Source: Fidelibacterota bacterium
Lineage (GTDB): Bacteria > Fidelibacterota > Marinisomatia > Marinisomatales > CAZVFT01
Length of the DNA: 9,118 nucleotides
Direction: 5' to 3'
Assembly: GCA_014381485.1 (NCBI GenBank)
Contig: JACNLN010000049.1
Coordinates: 1-9,118, forward strand
The translations under genes were made by a program, and so were the position numbers. The notes beneath the pieces were generated by a model that was given only the letters and a program-made list of their open reading frames with translations, was not told where the DNA came from and did not search any database. Of the stretch, positions 1-7,020 are shown piece by piece (position 1 is the first letter of the stretch; each line of letters starts with the position of its first letter).

Positions 1-21
1 AATTTTTTAAATGCGAATTGC

Positions 22-37
22 ATTAAAACGTTTTAAT
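22..37. promoter_or_regulatory. Perfect 16-bp palindrome in the frdCAB leader, candidate operator
   Basis: ATTAAAAC is followed directly by GTTTTAAT, a perfect dyad without a spacer, ending 39 bases before the frdC start codon. The position suits binding of a dimeric regulator to the frdCAB promoter or leader. It matches none of the common anaerobic boxes I know (FNR, CRP, Rex, NarL), so the regulator is unknown. AT-rich palindromes also arise by chance, and no convincing -35/-10 pair is visible because the window begins just upstream. Confidence 0.35.
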
Positions 38-76
38 TTTATCCCGCATATTTACACACATTTCAGGAGTTACATT

Positions 77-862
77 ATGACCACCATAAAAACTAAGCTT
101 TACCCTGAAGCTGCATCCCGCCGAAGTAGAGAAAGTGACGCTTACCGCATTGCTAGAAGAGCAATATGGGAGGAGTGGATTAGTGGATTAACCGGGGCAA
201 TTCTGGCAATATTCATTTGTGTACACTTGCTCTTCGAAAGTTCCATACTTTTTGGGAGAGAAGCTTATGATGTTGTTGCAGGACTTTTAGAGAAAACCTT
301 GCCACTTGCCCAACCTCTGGTAATTATTATTATGACCATCTTTTTCGTTCACTTTATCTGGGCAAGCCGCAAGATCCCGGGAAAGCTTCGGGAGAGAAAA
401 CGAATGATGGAACTGGGTCTGAGCATCAAAAAATCAAAAAGGCGCTGGACCCAACCAAAGTCTGATGTGCGGTTGCGAAATCATTTTGAGACGTCGCTGT
501 GGATTTGGCAGGTTCGCACCGGAATGATCGTTCTTGCCACTGGAGCCTTTCATCTGGTTCTTGTTGCCTGGAATATTTTTTCGGATATGGGAATTCCAGG
601 ACAGGAGCCGGGACTGTCGGCAGATATTGCAGCAAGCCGGGTAGAAAGCGGGCTTTGGATTCTCTATACAATTCTTATGATAGCAGCTGTCTTCCACATG
701 TCCATTGGCGTGTATCGGCTGTCAGTAAAGTGGTTTGCTAATACATGGTTTGGTCGTAAAGCTGCTAAGGTGGTCTTTTATTTCTTGTTATGGTTTTTTA
801 TTATTTTAGGAGCTGCAACAGTTGTGGGTCTGGCAGGTCCCTGGGAAGGAGTGCTCTTATGA
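77..862 (+). CDS. frdC: Succinate dehydrogenase/fumarate reductase, di-haem cytochrome b subunit (Wolinella type)
   Basis: This 261-residue membrane subunit anchors the FrdAB dimer and exchanges electrons with menaquinone through two b haems. The start at 77 is chosen because AGGAG lies 7 bases upstream and because homology begins near there; an in-frame ATG at 11 has no such site. Five hydrophobic helices are seen at roughly residues 36-59, 76-97, 145-167, 192-215 and 232-254. His50, His92, His159 and His207 fall where the four haem ligands of Wolinella FrdC lie (H44, H93, H143, H182), in contexts such as AVFHMSIGVYRLSVKW. Glu72 aligns with Glu66, needed for menaquinol oxidation in Wolinella. 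Val205 replaces the Wolinella E-pathway Glu180. The alignment is from memory of the Wolinella protein. The stop overlaps the frdA start (ATGA), implying translational coupling. Confidence 0.93.
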   Translation: MTTIKTKLYPEAASRRSRESDAYRIARRAIWEEWISGLTGAILAIFICVHLLFESSILFGREAYDVVAGLLEKTLPLAQPLVIIIMTIFFVHFIWASRKIPGKLRERKRMMELGLSIKKSKRRWTQPKSDVRLRNHFETSLWIWQVRTGMIVLATGAFHLVLVAWNIFSDMGIPGQEPGLSADIAASRVESGLWILYTILMIAAVFHMSIGVYRLSVKWFANTWFGRKAAKVVFYFLLWFFIILGAATVVGLAGPWEGVLL

Positions 863-2790
863 AAGTAATTGCAACAGACGTGTTGATTATAGGTGCGGGT
901 TTGGCAGGAGAACGGGTAGCCATTGCCACTGCAAAAGAAGATTTAGATGTGATAATGTTGTCACTGGTACCTCCTCGACGGAGCCATTCTGCAGCAGCTC
1001 AGGGTGGGATGCAGGCATCTCTGGGAAATTCCATTATGGGGAAGGGCGACAATCCCACTATTCACTGGCTGGATACTGTTCGGGGGTCCGACTGGGGCTG
1101 TGATCAGGAAGTGGCTCGTATTTTTGTTGATAACGCCCCCATTGCCATGCGCGAAATGGCACACTATGGCGTTCCCTGGAACAGAGTAGTTGGCGGTCCT
1201 CAGGATGTTTTTATTAAAAGCAAAAAGACACGTATTGAAGAGGATTATGAGAAAGAGGGACTCATCACAGCCAGGGCATTTGGCGGGACGGCTAAGTGGC
1301 GTACTTGCTATACAGCCGACGGTACAGGCCATACCGTTCTGTATGCGATGGATAATATGGCAGTCCAGCTCGGAATTGATGTCCACGACCGTATGGAGGC
1401 GATGCGATTGATTCACGATAATGGTCGGTGCCTCGGAGCTGTCACCCGCTCCCTTAGAGATGGTGAAATTGTGGTCTATCTTTCTAAGTCCACCGTGCTT
1501 GCCACTGGCGGTTACGGTCGGCTTTACGGGATCTCTACCAATGCTGTCATCAATGAAGGAACGGGAAGCTGGCTGGCTCTTCAAACTGGCATCGTTCCAC
1601 TGGCAAACATGGAAGCTGTTCAGTTTCATCCCACGGGCATTGTACCTACTGATATTCTGGTAACTGAAGGGTGTCGTGGTGATGGCGGTACCCTGCTGGA
1701 TGTAGATGAATACCGCTTTATGCCCGATTATGAACCGGAAAAACAGGAATTGGCTTCCCGTGATGTAGTCTCCCGCAGGATGATGGAACACATCAAAAAA
1801 GGGAAAGGGGTGAAGTCACCCTATGGAGATCATCTCTGGCTGGACCTGCGCCACCTGGGTGAAGAACACCTGAAAACTAAATTGAGAGAGGTGTATGATA
1901 TCTGTATGTACTTTATCGGGGTTAATCCCATCAAAGAGCTGGTTCCCGTTCGACCGACTCAACACTATTCTATGGGGGGCATTCGGGTAAATAAGGATGG
2001 CCATGCGTACGGCATGAAGGGACTCTTCGCTGTTGGCGAGGTGGCAAATTGGGATATGCATGGGTTTAATCGGCTTGGTGGTAACTCTCTTGCAGAAACA
2101 GTAGTAGCTGGAATGATTGTCGGAAAATGTGTCGCTGAATACACAAAGAACACATCTTTAAAAACTGATGTTGCACTGGCGGAAACTTTCACACAGAAAG
2201 AACTTGATAAAATAACTCAACTCCTGAATGGTTCAGGGAATGAAAATGTTTATCAACTCGAGAATGAAATAGCAGACGCTCTACACCACAATGTGGGTAT
2301 CTTCCGGAATGGAGGGGAATTGGACGAGGGGGTAGCTAAATTGAAAGAGGTTGTGAAACGGACAAAAAATGTCAAGGTACGTACATCCTCATCAGGTATG
2401 AACCCTGAGCTGTCATCAGCACTTCGGATAGAAGGAAAAGCGAAGCAAGCGCTGATAATTGCTATGGGCGCCCTTAATCGAACTGAATCCCGTGGAGCTC
2501 ATTATCGTGAGGACTATCCCGCAAGGGATGATGCCAACTGGCTCAATCGTACCCTGTCTCGCTGGCCAGAAGGGGCAGAAGAACCGGTATTTGATTACGA
2601 ATTGGTTGGCGTTCTTGATTTGCCGCCTGGTGATCGGGGTTACGGGGGTGGAGAGCAGATTCCGATGAAGATAGACCTTGAGGAATACAACAATCGCGTG
2701 GATCAGGACCAGACAGTAAAGGGGCGACTTAAACCTGTGGAGTCAACGGGGATAAGACTTCCAAAAGAAGCTTGGAAGGAGGCAGAGTAA
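859..2790 (+). CDS. frdA: Succinate dehydrogenase/fumarate reductase flavoprotein subunit
   Basis: The 643-residue catalytic subunit interconverts fumarate and succinate at a covalently bound FAD on the inner face of the membrane. The start at 859 overlaps the frdC stop and has GGAAGGA 8 bases upstream; translation from 790 would add a non-homologous tail. The FAD-binding GxGxxG is GAGLAG (residues 12-17). His43, in RRSHSAAAQGGMQASLG, is the expected site of 8-alpha-histidyl FAD attachment. Dicarboxylate-site residues are present: His257 (QFHPTG), Thr269-Glu270 (VTEGCRGDGG), Arg301 (ASRDVVSRR), His369 (PTQHYSMGG) and Arg405 (NRLGGNSLAE). Spacing up to residue 369 appears to match the Wolinella enzyme, and the length is typical. 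All catalytic residues are intact, so the gene should be functional. Sequence alone does not settle whether it works mainly as fumarate reductase or succinate dehydrogenase. Confidence 0.96.
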   Translation: MKVIATDVLIIGAGLAGERVAIATAKEDLDVIMLSLVPPRRSHSAAAQGGMQASLGNSIMGKGDNPTIHWLDTVRGSDWGCDQEVARIFVDNAPIAMREMAHYGVPWNRVVGGPQDVFIKSKKTRIEEDYEKEGLITARAFGGTAKWRTCYTADGTGHTVLYAMDNMAVQLGIDVHDRMEAMRLIHDNGRCLGAVTRSLRDGEIVVYLSKSTVLATGGYGRLYGISTNAVINEGTGSWLALQTGIVPLANMEAVQFHPTGIVPTDILVTEGCRGDGGTLLDVDEYRFMPDYEPEKQELASRDVVSRRMMEHIKKGKGVKSPYGDHLWLDLRHLGEEHLKTKLREVYDICMYFIGVNPIKELVPVRPTQHYSMGGIRVNKDGHAYGMKGLFAVGEVANWDMHGFNRLGGNSLAETVVAGMIVGKCVAEYTKNTSLKTDVALAETFTQKELDKITQLLNGSGNENVYQLENEIADALHHNVGIFRNGGELDEGVAKLKEVVKRTKNVKVRTSSSGMNPELSSALRIEGKAKQALIIAMGALNRTESRGAHYREDYPARDDANWLNRTLSRWPEGAEEPVFDYELVGVLDLPPGDRGYGGGEQIPMKIDLEEYNNRVDQDQTVKGRLKPVESTGIRLPKEAWKEAE

Positions 2791-3533
2791 TGGGGCGGAC
2801 ATTAAATTGTAAAATTTTTCGCTACAATCCAACGAAAGAAAACGATAAGCCTCACATTGATACATTTTATCTGGAGGAAACCCCGAGGCTGAATCTATTT
2901 ACGGCACTTAGCAAAATCCGGGAAGAACAGGCGCCGGATCTGATGTTCGATTTTGTTTGTCGGGCTGGGATTTGCGGTTCCTGCGGGATGGTCATTAACG
3001 GAAGACCCACACTGGCATGCCGAACTCTAACGTCGGATCTACCTGACACTATTGAACTGTTCCCTCTCCCGTTTTTCAAGTTATTGGGTGACCTGTCTGT
3101 TGATACTGGTATCTGGTTCAGGGATATGGCTGAGCGTGTGGAGTCCTGGATTCATACAGAAACAAAGTTTGATCCCATAGCTGAAGAAGAACGGATGAAT
3201 AATACTCTTGCAAATGAAATTTATGAATCCGAACGATGCATTGAGTGTGGTTGTTGTATCGCCGGTTGTGCCACAGCACAAGTTTTTCCAGAGTTCTTAG
3301 GAGCAGCTGGATTGAATCGCATTGGTCGATTTTTAATCGATCCCCGTGACCAGAGGGGAAATGAAGAGTGGTTTGAACTGATATCCACAGATGAAGGGAT
3401 ATTTGGATGTTTTGGTATGATGGCTTGTGATGATGTTTGTCCAAAAGATCTCCCGCTTCTTGAGGTGTTTGCCCACATTCGCCAAAAGATGACAGGAATG
3501 ACTTTGAAGACGTTGGGTGGTTTTAAGTCATAG
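2790..3533 (+). CDS. frdB: Succinate dehydrogenase/fumarate reductase iron-sulfur subunit
   Basis: The 247-residue electron-transfer subunit links the FrdA flavin to the FrdC haems through three clusters. The start at 2790 shares its A with the frdA stop (TAATG) and has AAGGAGG 7 bases upstream. The N-terminal plant-type ferredoxin domain carries the [2Fe-2S] ligands Cys57, Cys62, Cys65 and Cys77 (CRAGICGSCG, then ACRTL). The C-terminal domain has CIECGCCIAGC: Cys150, Cys153, Cys156 plus Cys217 for [4Fe-4S], and Cys160, Cys207 and Cys213 for [3Fe-4S]. The motif DLSVDTGIWF and the GAAGLNR segment (171-177) are typical of the Wolinella/Campylobacter group. All ligands are present. It is the last gene of the frdCAB operon; a gap with a hairpin follows. 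Confidence 0.96.
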   Translation: MGRTLNCKIFRYNPTKENDKPHIDTFYLEETPRLNLFTALSKIREEQAPDLMFDFVCRAGICGSCGMVINGRPTLACRTLTSDLPDTIELFPLPFFKLLGDLSVDTGIWFRDMAERVESWIHTETKFDPIAEEERMNNTLANEIYESERCIECGCCIAGCATAQVFPEFLGAAGLNRIGRFLIDPRDQRGNEEWFELISTDEGIFGCFGMMACDDVCPKDLPLLEVFAHIRQKMTGMTLKTLGGFKS

Positions 3534-3604
3534 AAATAGTGCAACTTAAATTTAGAGTAAATATTTTTTCTCCCTTGATAATATTGAGCCTACTCCGATT
3601 CGTC

Positions 3605-3634
3605 CTTCGTCCCGATGCTATCGAGACTACGAAG
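3605..3634. repeat. Imperfect hairpin between convergent genes
   Basis: CTTCGT (3605-3610) is complementary to ACGAAG (3629-3634). Nested inside, GTCCCGAT (3609-3616) pairs with ATCGAGAC (3620-3627), with one mismatch, around a GCT loop; the two pairings are alternatives that overlap. It lies between the 3' ends of frdB and the minus-strand membrane-protein gene. No T-tract follows on either strand, so a standard intrinsic terminator is not supported. A role in transcript 3'-end stability, or membership of a dispersed genomic repeat, is possible. The rest of the gap (3534-3713) shows nothing else. Confidence 0.4.
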
Positions 3635-3713
3635 AACGGGAAAGGTTTAACTACATACGAATGTTGAAAATGAACTCATTAATTCTAACCTAAACTACCT
3701 TTACTAATACGAC

Positions 3714-4178
3714 TTAAAGATCTTTCTCTTCCCTGCTTAACCTTATCGTCGCCCAGAAACTCAACAGATAAAGTGCGACCAGACCATCGGTCAGATTGAT
3801 GAGTGGTGAAGTCGGGATCAATGAGTATTCAAGAAAAAATGTGGCTGCAAAGAAAATTCCCAGAACAATGAGAAGTCCCTTTCTCGCTCTGGAGGTTCCC
3901 ATAAAAGTCACCAGAACATAAAGGCAGATGAGCATCCCAAGCCCTATATACAAAAGTCCAAAGAATCGGTAAAGTGCTGTCAAATATGAGGATATATTCT
4001 GGTTTATTTCTGCGGAAAGTAATTCTTCAAATGTTATCTGGATAACGGCTTCATTAGCAGCCTGATCCAGAAGCCACGGCTCATATAAAAATAATAATAA
4101 AAATCCAAGCACAGCGCCAGCTAATCCAATTAGAAACATGGGAATCCAAACAAGATTATGGAGTGTTTTGTGATTCAT
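3714..4178 (-). CDS. Hypothetical four-helix integral membrane protein
   Basis: This 154-residue protein is not recognised. Four hydrophobic segments are visible at about residues 8-32, 72-92, 101-120 and 128-146. The loop after helix 1 (33-65) is hydrophilic and contains an acidic TFEELLSAE stretch; the loop between helices 2 and 3 is short and basic (SRARKG), and the C-terminus is charged (RLSREEKDL). By the positive-inside rule the basic 2-3 loop and both termini are probably cytoplasmic. The size and layout recall small four-helix families of unknown function such as DUF4345-like proteins, but I cannot assign one. No strong Shine-Dalgarno precedes the start at 4178 (only AAAGCG next to the ATG), so translation may be weak. 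It is transcribed divergently from the gamma-glutamyl operon and converges on frdB, so it is probably a single-gene unit. Confidence 0.72.
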   Translation of the reverse strand: MNHKTLHNLVWIPMFLIGLAGAVLGFLLLFLYEPWLLDQAANEAVIQITFEELLSAEINQNISSYLTALYRFFGLLYIGLGMLICLYVLVTFMGTSRARKGLLIVLGIFFAATFFLEYSLIPTSPLINLTDGLVALYLLSFWATIRLSREEKDL

Positions 4179-4206
4179 CGCTTTAAAATAACTTGAGAAA
4201 ATTCAA

Positions 4207-4224
4207 GATTGTTTCTGAACAATC
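4207..4224. promoter_or_regulatory. 18-bp dyad in the divergent intergenic region, candidate operator
   Basis: GATTGTT (4207-4213) and AACAATC (4218-4224) are perfect inverted repeats around TCTG. A second, shorter inverted repeat overlaps it: CTTGA at 4192-4196 and TCAAG at 4203-4207. The dyad sits just upstream of the candidate -35 box for the rightward operon and within the region where a promoter for the leftward gene would lie. That is a plausible place for a shared activator or repressor. No regulator gene is in the window. Confidence 0.35.
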
Positions 4225-4230
4225 AAATTA

Positions 4231-4258
4231 TTGGCACGAGAAAACATATTGTTATATT
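4231..4258 (+). promoter_or_regulatory. Candidate sigma70-type promoter for the gamma-glutamyl operon
   Basis: TTGGCA (4231-4236) and TATATT (4253-4258) are separated by 16 bases, close to the housekeeping consensus. Transcription would start near 4265 and leave a leader of about 44 bases before the ATG at 4309, with AAAGGG at 4293-4298 as ribosome binding site. AT-rich intergenic DNA yields such matches readily, so support is moderate. Confidence 0.4.
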
Positions 4259-4308
4259 TTTGAAACAGCTATTTCAGATCTTCACACATCGTAAAGGGTC
4301 GTAATTTT

Positions 4309-5844
4309 ATGGCAGGAAAGAACAGGATTGCAGCTGGAGACAAGACAACCGTTGAATCCGCCAGAATAGTTTTGGAAGCGGGTGGGAATGCATTTGATGC
4401 AGCCGTGGCAGCATGCTTCACAGCTATGATTGCTGAACCAGCCCTCACAAGTGCCGGTGGCGGTGGATTTCTGAATGCCTATCCAGCAGATGGAAAACCG
4501 ATACTGTTTGACTTTTTTGTTAATACTCCTTCAGGAGATGTTAACAAAGTGGATTTCTCTAAAATCATGGTGGACTTTGGCACCACTAAACAGGCATTCC
4601 ATATTGGAAAAGGCTCTGTGGCAGTCCCTGGGATAGTGGCTGGTTTGCTGCTTGCACACGATTATTTGGGTGATATGCCTATTAAACTAGTAATGGAACC
4701 AGCCATTGAATTTGCTAAGAAGGGAATTCGCCTTACAAAAACTCAATCATATGTTCTTCGTATTCTTAAACCAATAATCATCCGCAATAGCATTGGTCAG
4801 AGAATGTTTGCCCCAGAAGGCGAGCTTCTCTCGGAAAGCGATCTTCTGTGCATGCCTGATTTCGCAGATTTTTTGGATGTTCTGACTTATGAAGGAAAAG
4901 ATCTTTTCTACCGGGGTGAGGTGGCAAAGAATCTGTTATCCGAAATTGACGGCGGTGGACTAATCCAATATGATGATTTGCTCCATTACCAGGTTGTCTT
5001 AAGAGATCCATTAAAAACATCGTTTCACGGATATACCATTCTGGGGAATCCCCCGCCGTCTCTGGGGGGACTTCTCATTGATGCTACTCTCACTCTACTG
5101 GAAAAGAGCGGGGAAACCCAAGTAACCCCCATCTCCCTACTACGCTTAGTAGAGGCATTTGAAACTACCAACATCCTTCGTCAAGAACGAGTGAAAGAGC
5201 CCCCTTCCGCCCGAAGTAGTAAACTGACCCAGCAGGAATTTTTCAAAGACTATCTTGACGTATATTTATCATCTTATTCCCCAAGAAATGTTATTAAATC
5301 AGAACCACATTCGTTGGGATCAACCACTCATATTAGCATTCTGGATAGAGCTGGAAATGCCGTCAGCGTGACCACGACAAACGGAGAAGGAAGCGGAATC
5401 TTCATCCCGGGCACAGGAATTATGTTGAACAATATGCTCGGAGAAGAAGATTTGAATCCCGAGGGATTTCATCAGTATAATAAAGGAAAACGATTATCAT
5501 CTATGATTTCGCCAACCATTGTAATGGACAAAAGAAACCCTGTCCTTATTACAGGCAGTGCTGGAAGCAGTCGAATTTTGTCTGTTACCATTCAGATTAT
5601 TCTTAACACATTGTGTAATAATATGAAAATTGAAGAAGCGACGGCAGCTTCACGAATACACCTTGAAAGGAATGTCTTGCATCTTGAACCCGGTTTTCCG
5701 GACGATGTGGTTAAAAAGCTTGAAGCCCGTTACGAAATCAAGAGGTGGGAGGAACAAAATCTCTATTTCGGTGGAGCAAACTCTGTGTCCTCCAGCAGTT
5801 GCGCCGGAGATCCCCGCAGAGATGGATATGCTTTAGAATTTTGA
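4309..5844 (+). CDS. ggt: Gamma-glutamyltransferase-family Ntn hydrolase, leaderless and lid-less
   Basis: GGT enzymes cleave gamma-glutamyl amides such as glutathione and hydrolyse or transfer the glutamyl group. The 511-residue proenzyme should self-cleave before Thr339 (TTHISILD), giving a ~338-residue large and a 173-residue small subunit. Family signatures include GGNAFDAAVAA (25-35), SAGGGGF (48-54), PPPSLGG (248-254), MLNN (372-375), LSSMISPT (396-403) and GSAGSSRI (416-423). Three oddities stand out. There is no signal peptide, so it is probably cytoplasmic, unlike E. coli GGT. The FREMAP motif holding substrate-binding Arg114 in E. coli reads FFVNTP, so Phe70 replaces Arg. The stretch between LNN and LSSM is about 11 residues shorter, suggesting no active-site lid loop. 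It may therefore prefer another acyl group or amide. It is first in a three-gene run, with about 30 bases to the next gene. Confidence 0.88.
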   Translation: MAGKNRIAAGDKTTVESARIVLEAGGNAFDAAVAACFTAMIAEPALTSAGGGGFLNAYPADGKPILFDFFVNTPSGDVNKVDFSKIMVDFGTTKQAFHIGKGSVAVPGIVAGLLLAHDYLGDMPIKLVMEPAIEFAKKGIRLTKTQSYVLRILKPIIIRNSIGQRMFAPEGELLSESDLLCMPDFADFLDVLTYEGKDLFYRGEVAKNLLSEIDGGGLIQYDDLLHYQVVLRDPLKTSFHGYTILGNPPPSLGGLLIDATLTLLEKSGETQVTPISLLRLVEAFETTNILRQERVKEPPSARSSKLTQQEFFKDYLDVYLSSYSPRNVIKSEPHSLGSTTHISILDRAGNAVSVTTTNGEGSGIFIPGTGIMLNNMLGEEDLNPEGFHQYNKGKRLSSMISPTIVMDKRNPVLITGSAGSSRILSVTIQIILNTLCNNMKIEEATAASRIHLERNVLHLEPGFPDDVVKKLEARYEIKRWEEQNLYFGGANSVSSSSCAGDPRRDGYALEF

Positions 5845-5875
5845 TGCTGAAATTTAAAATAATGTGAGGTAAATG

Positions 5876-6973
5876 ATGGAAGATTTAACAATTGGAATTG
5901 AGGAAGAATACCAGATTGTTGATCCTGAGAGCCGGGAACTCACCTCGTACATCACAGAATTTCTTGATCAGGGTGCCATGATTTTTCGCGATCAGGTGAA
6001 GCCCGAGTTTTTACAATCTCAGATTGAGGTTGGAAGTCATGTTTGTCAGAATATTCAGGAGGCCAAAGAGGAGATTCGCCTTCTGCGTCGTGTAGTTGGA
6101 GATATTGCTGTAGAAAACAATCGGCGTATTGTCGCAGCAGGCACCCACCCCTTTTCACACTGGCAGGACCAGATCATCACCGATCGTAACCGATACAAAG
6201 GTCTGCTCGACTCCATGCAGATTGTTGCCCGACGCCTGTTAATTTTCGGAATGCACGTTCATATCGGTATTCCCGATCGAAACATGCAGATTGATATTAT
6301 GAATCAGATGAGTTACTTCATGCCTCACATCCTTGCCCTCTCCACCTCCTCCCCATTCTGGTTCGGTCACAAAACCGGACTGAAATCATATCGCAGTATC
6401 GTTTTCGAGGATCTACCTCGAACAGGAACACCAGAACGATTTGACTCTGTTCTTGAGTATGATCATTACGTCGACACTCTCGTCAAATGCGGATGTATTG
6501 ATGAACCCTCAATGATCTGGTGGGATATTCGTCCACATCACAATTTCCCAACCCTTGAGTTTCGAATTTGTGATTGCACCACGAAAATAAATGAGGTGAT
6601 CGCGATAGCCGCCTTAATTCAAGCATTGGTGGCAAAAATGATCCAGCTTCGTCGTCAAAACCGCACCTGGCGAATTTACCGTCGTTCTCTAATTGCCGAA
6701 AACAAGTGGCGCGCCCTCAAAGACGGAATTGATGGAAAACTCATCGATTTTGGAAAGGAATGCGAAGTTCCCCTACGCTCTTTAATGGAAGAAATGCTGG
6801 AGTTGGTGGATGATGTCGTTGACACCCTTGGAACAAGGGAAGAGGTCGAATATATCCGCACGATCATGGAGGAAGGAACAAGTGCTGACAGACAACTTCG
6901 CTGTTTCGAAGAAACGGGTAGCCTTAATGCAGTCGTGGACATGTTAATAAAGGAAACGTTTGAAGGTTGTTAG
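5876..6973 (+). CDS. Carboxylate-amine ligase, GCS2/YbdK family (glutamate-cysteine ligase-like)
   Basis: The ATP-dependent GCS2 family joins the gamma-carboxylate of glutamate to an amine, classically cysteine; for YbdK-type members the true amine is often unknown. The product has 365 residues, close to E. coli YbdK (372). Signature elements are GIEEEYQ near the N-terminus (residues 7-13), FGMHVHIGI (125-133, metal/ATP-site histidines), SSPFWFGHKTGLKSYR (158-173) and WWDIRPHHNFPTLEFR (215-230). Two adjacent ATGs occur at 5873 and 5876. The second is preferred because GAGG (5866-5869) is then 6 rather than 3 bases away. It follows the GGT gene by 31 bases and precedes the C26 hydrolase by 47, which suggests one operon in which this enzyme makes the gamma-glutamyl compound that the neighbours process. 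The reaction is known for the family; the substrate here is unknown. Confidence 0.9.
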   Translation: MEDLTIGIEEEYQIVDPESRELTSYITEFLDQGAMIFRDQVKPEFLQSQIEVGSHVCQNIQEAKEEIRLLRRVVGDIAVENNRRIVAAGTHPFSHWQDQIITDRNRYKGLLDSMQIVARRLLIFGMHVHIGIPDRNMQIDIMNQMSYFMPHILALSTSSPFWFGHKTGLKSYRSIVFEDLPRTGTPERFDSVLEYDHYVDTLVKCGCIDEPSMIWWDIRPHHNFPTLEFRICDCTTKINEVIAIAALIQALVAKMIQLRRQNRTWRIYRRSLIAENKWRALKDGIDGKLIDFGKECEVPLRSLMEEMLELVDDVVDTLGTREEVEYIRTIMEEGTSADRQLRCFEETGSLNAVVDMLIKETFEGC

Positions 6974-7020
6974 TACACCCTCGAAGATTTATCCTCTATT
7001 GATAACAAAGGAAAGGAAAT

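Noticed and set aside
11..76. N-terminal extension of FrdC from an ATG at 11
   Set aside because: The ATG at 77 has AGGAG at proper spacing, and similarity to known FrdC proteins starts after it. The extension would also bury the palindrome in coding sequence.
790..858. N-terminal extension of FrdA
   Set aside because: It lies in another frame of the frdC 3' end. The start at 859 puts the flavin-linking histidine at residue 43, as in Wolinella FrdA.
961..1791. 276-codon open frame on the minus strand inside frdA
   Set aside because: It is fully antisense to a clearly functional frdA, shows no recognisable domain, and is explained by codon bias of the real gene.
3118..3544. Minus-strand open frames overlapping frdB
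   Set aside because: The Cys-rich frdB reading is unmistakable; the antisense frames have no ribosome site or motif.
3714..4178. Membrane protein as an extra subunit of the fumarate reductase
   Set aside because: It is on the opposite strand, converges on frdB, and lacks the histidine pattern of a haem anchor; FrdC is already a complete di-haem anchor.
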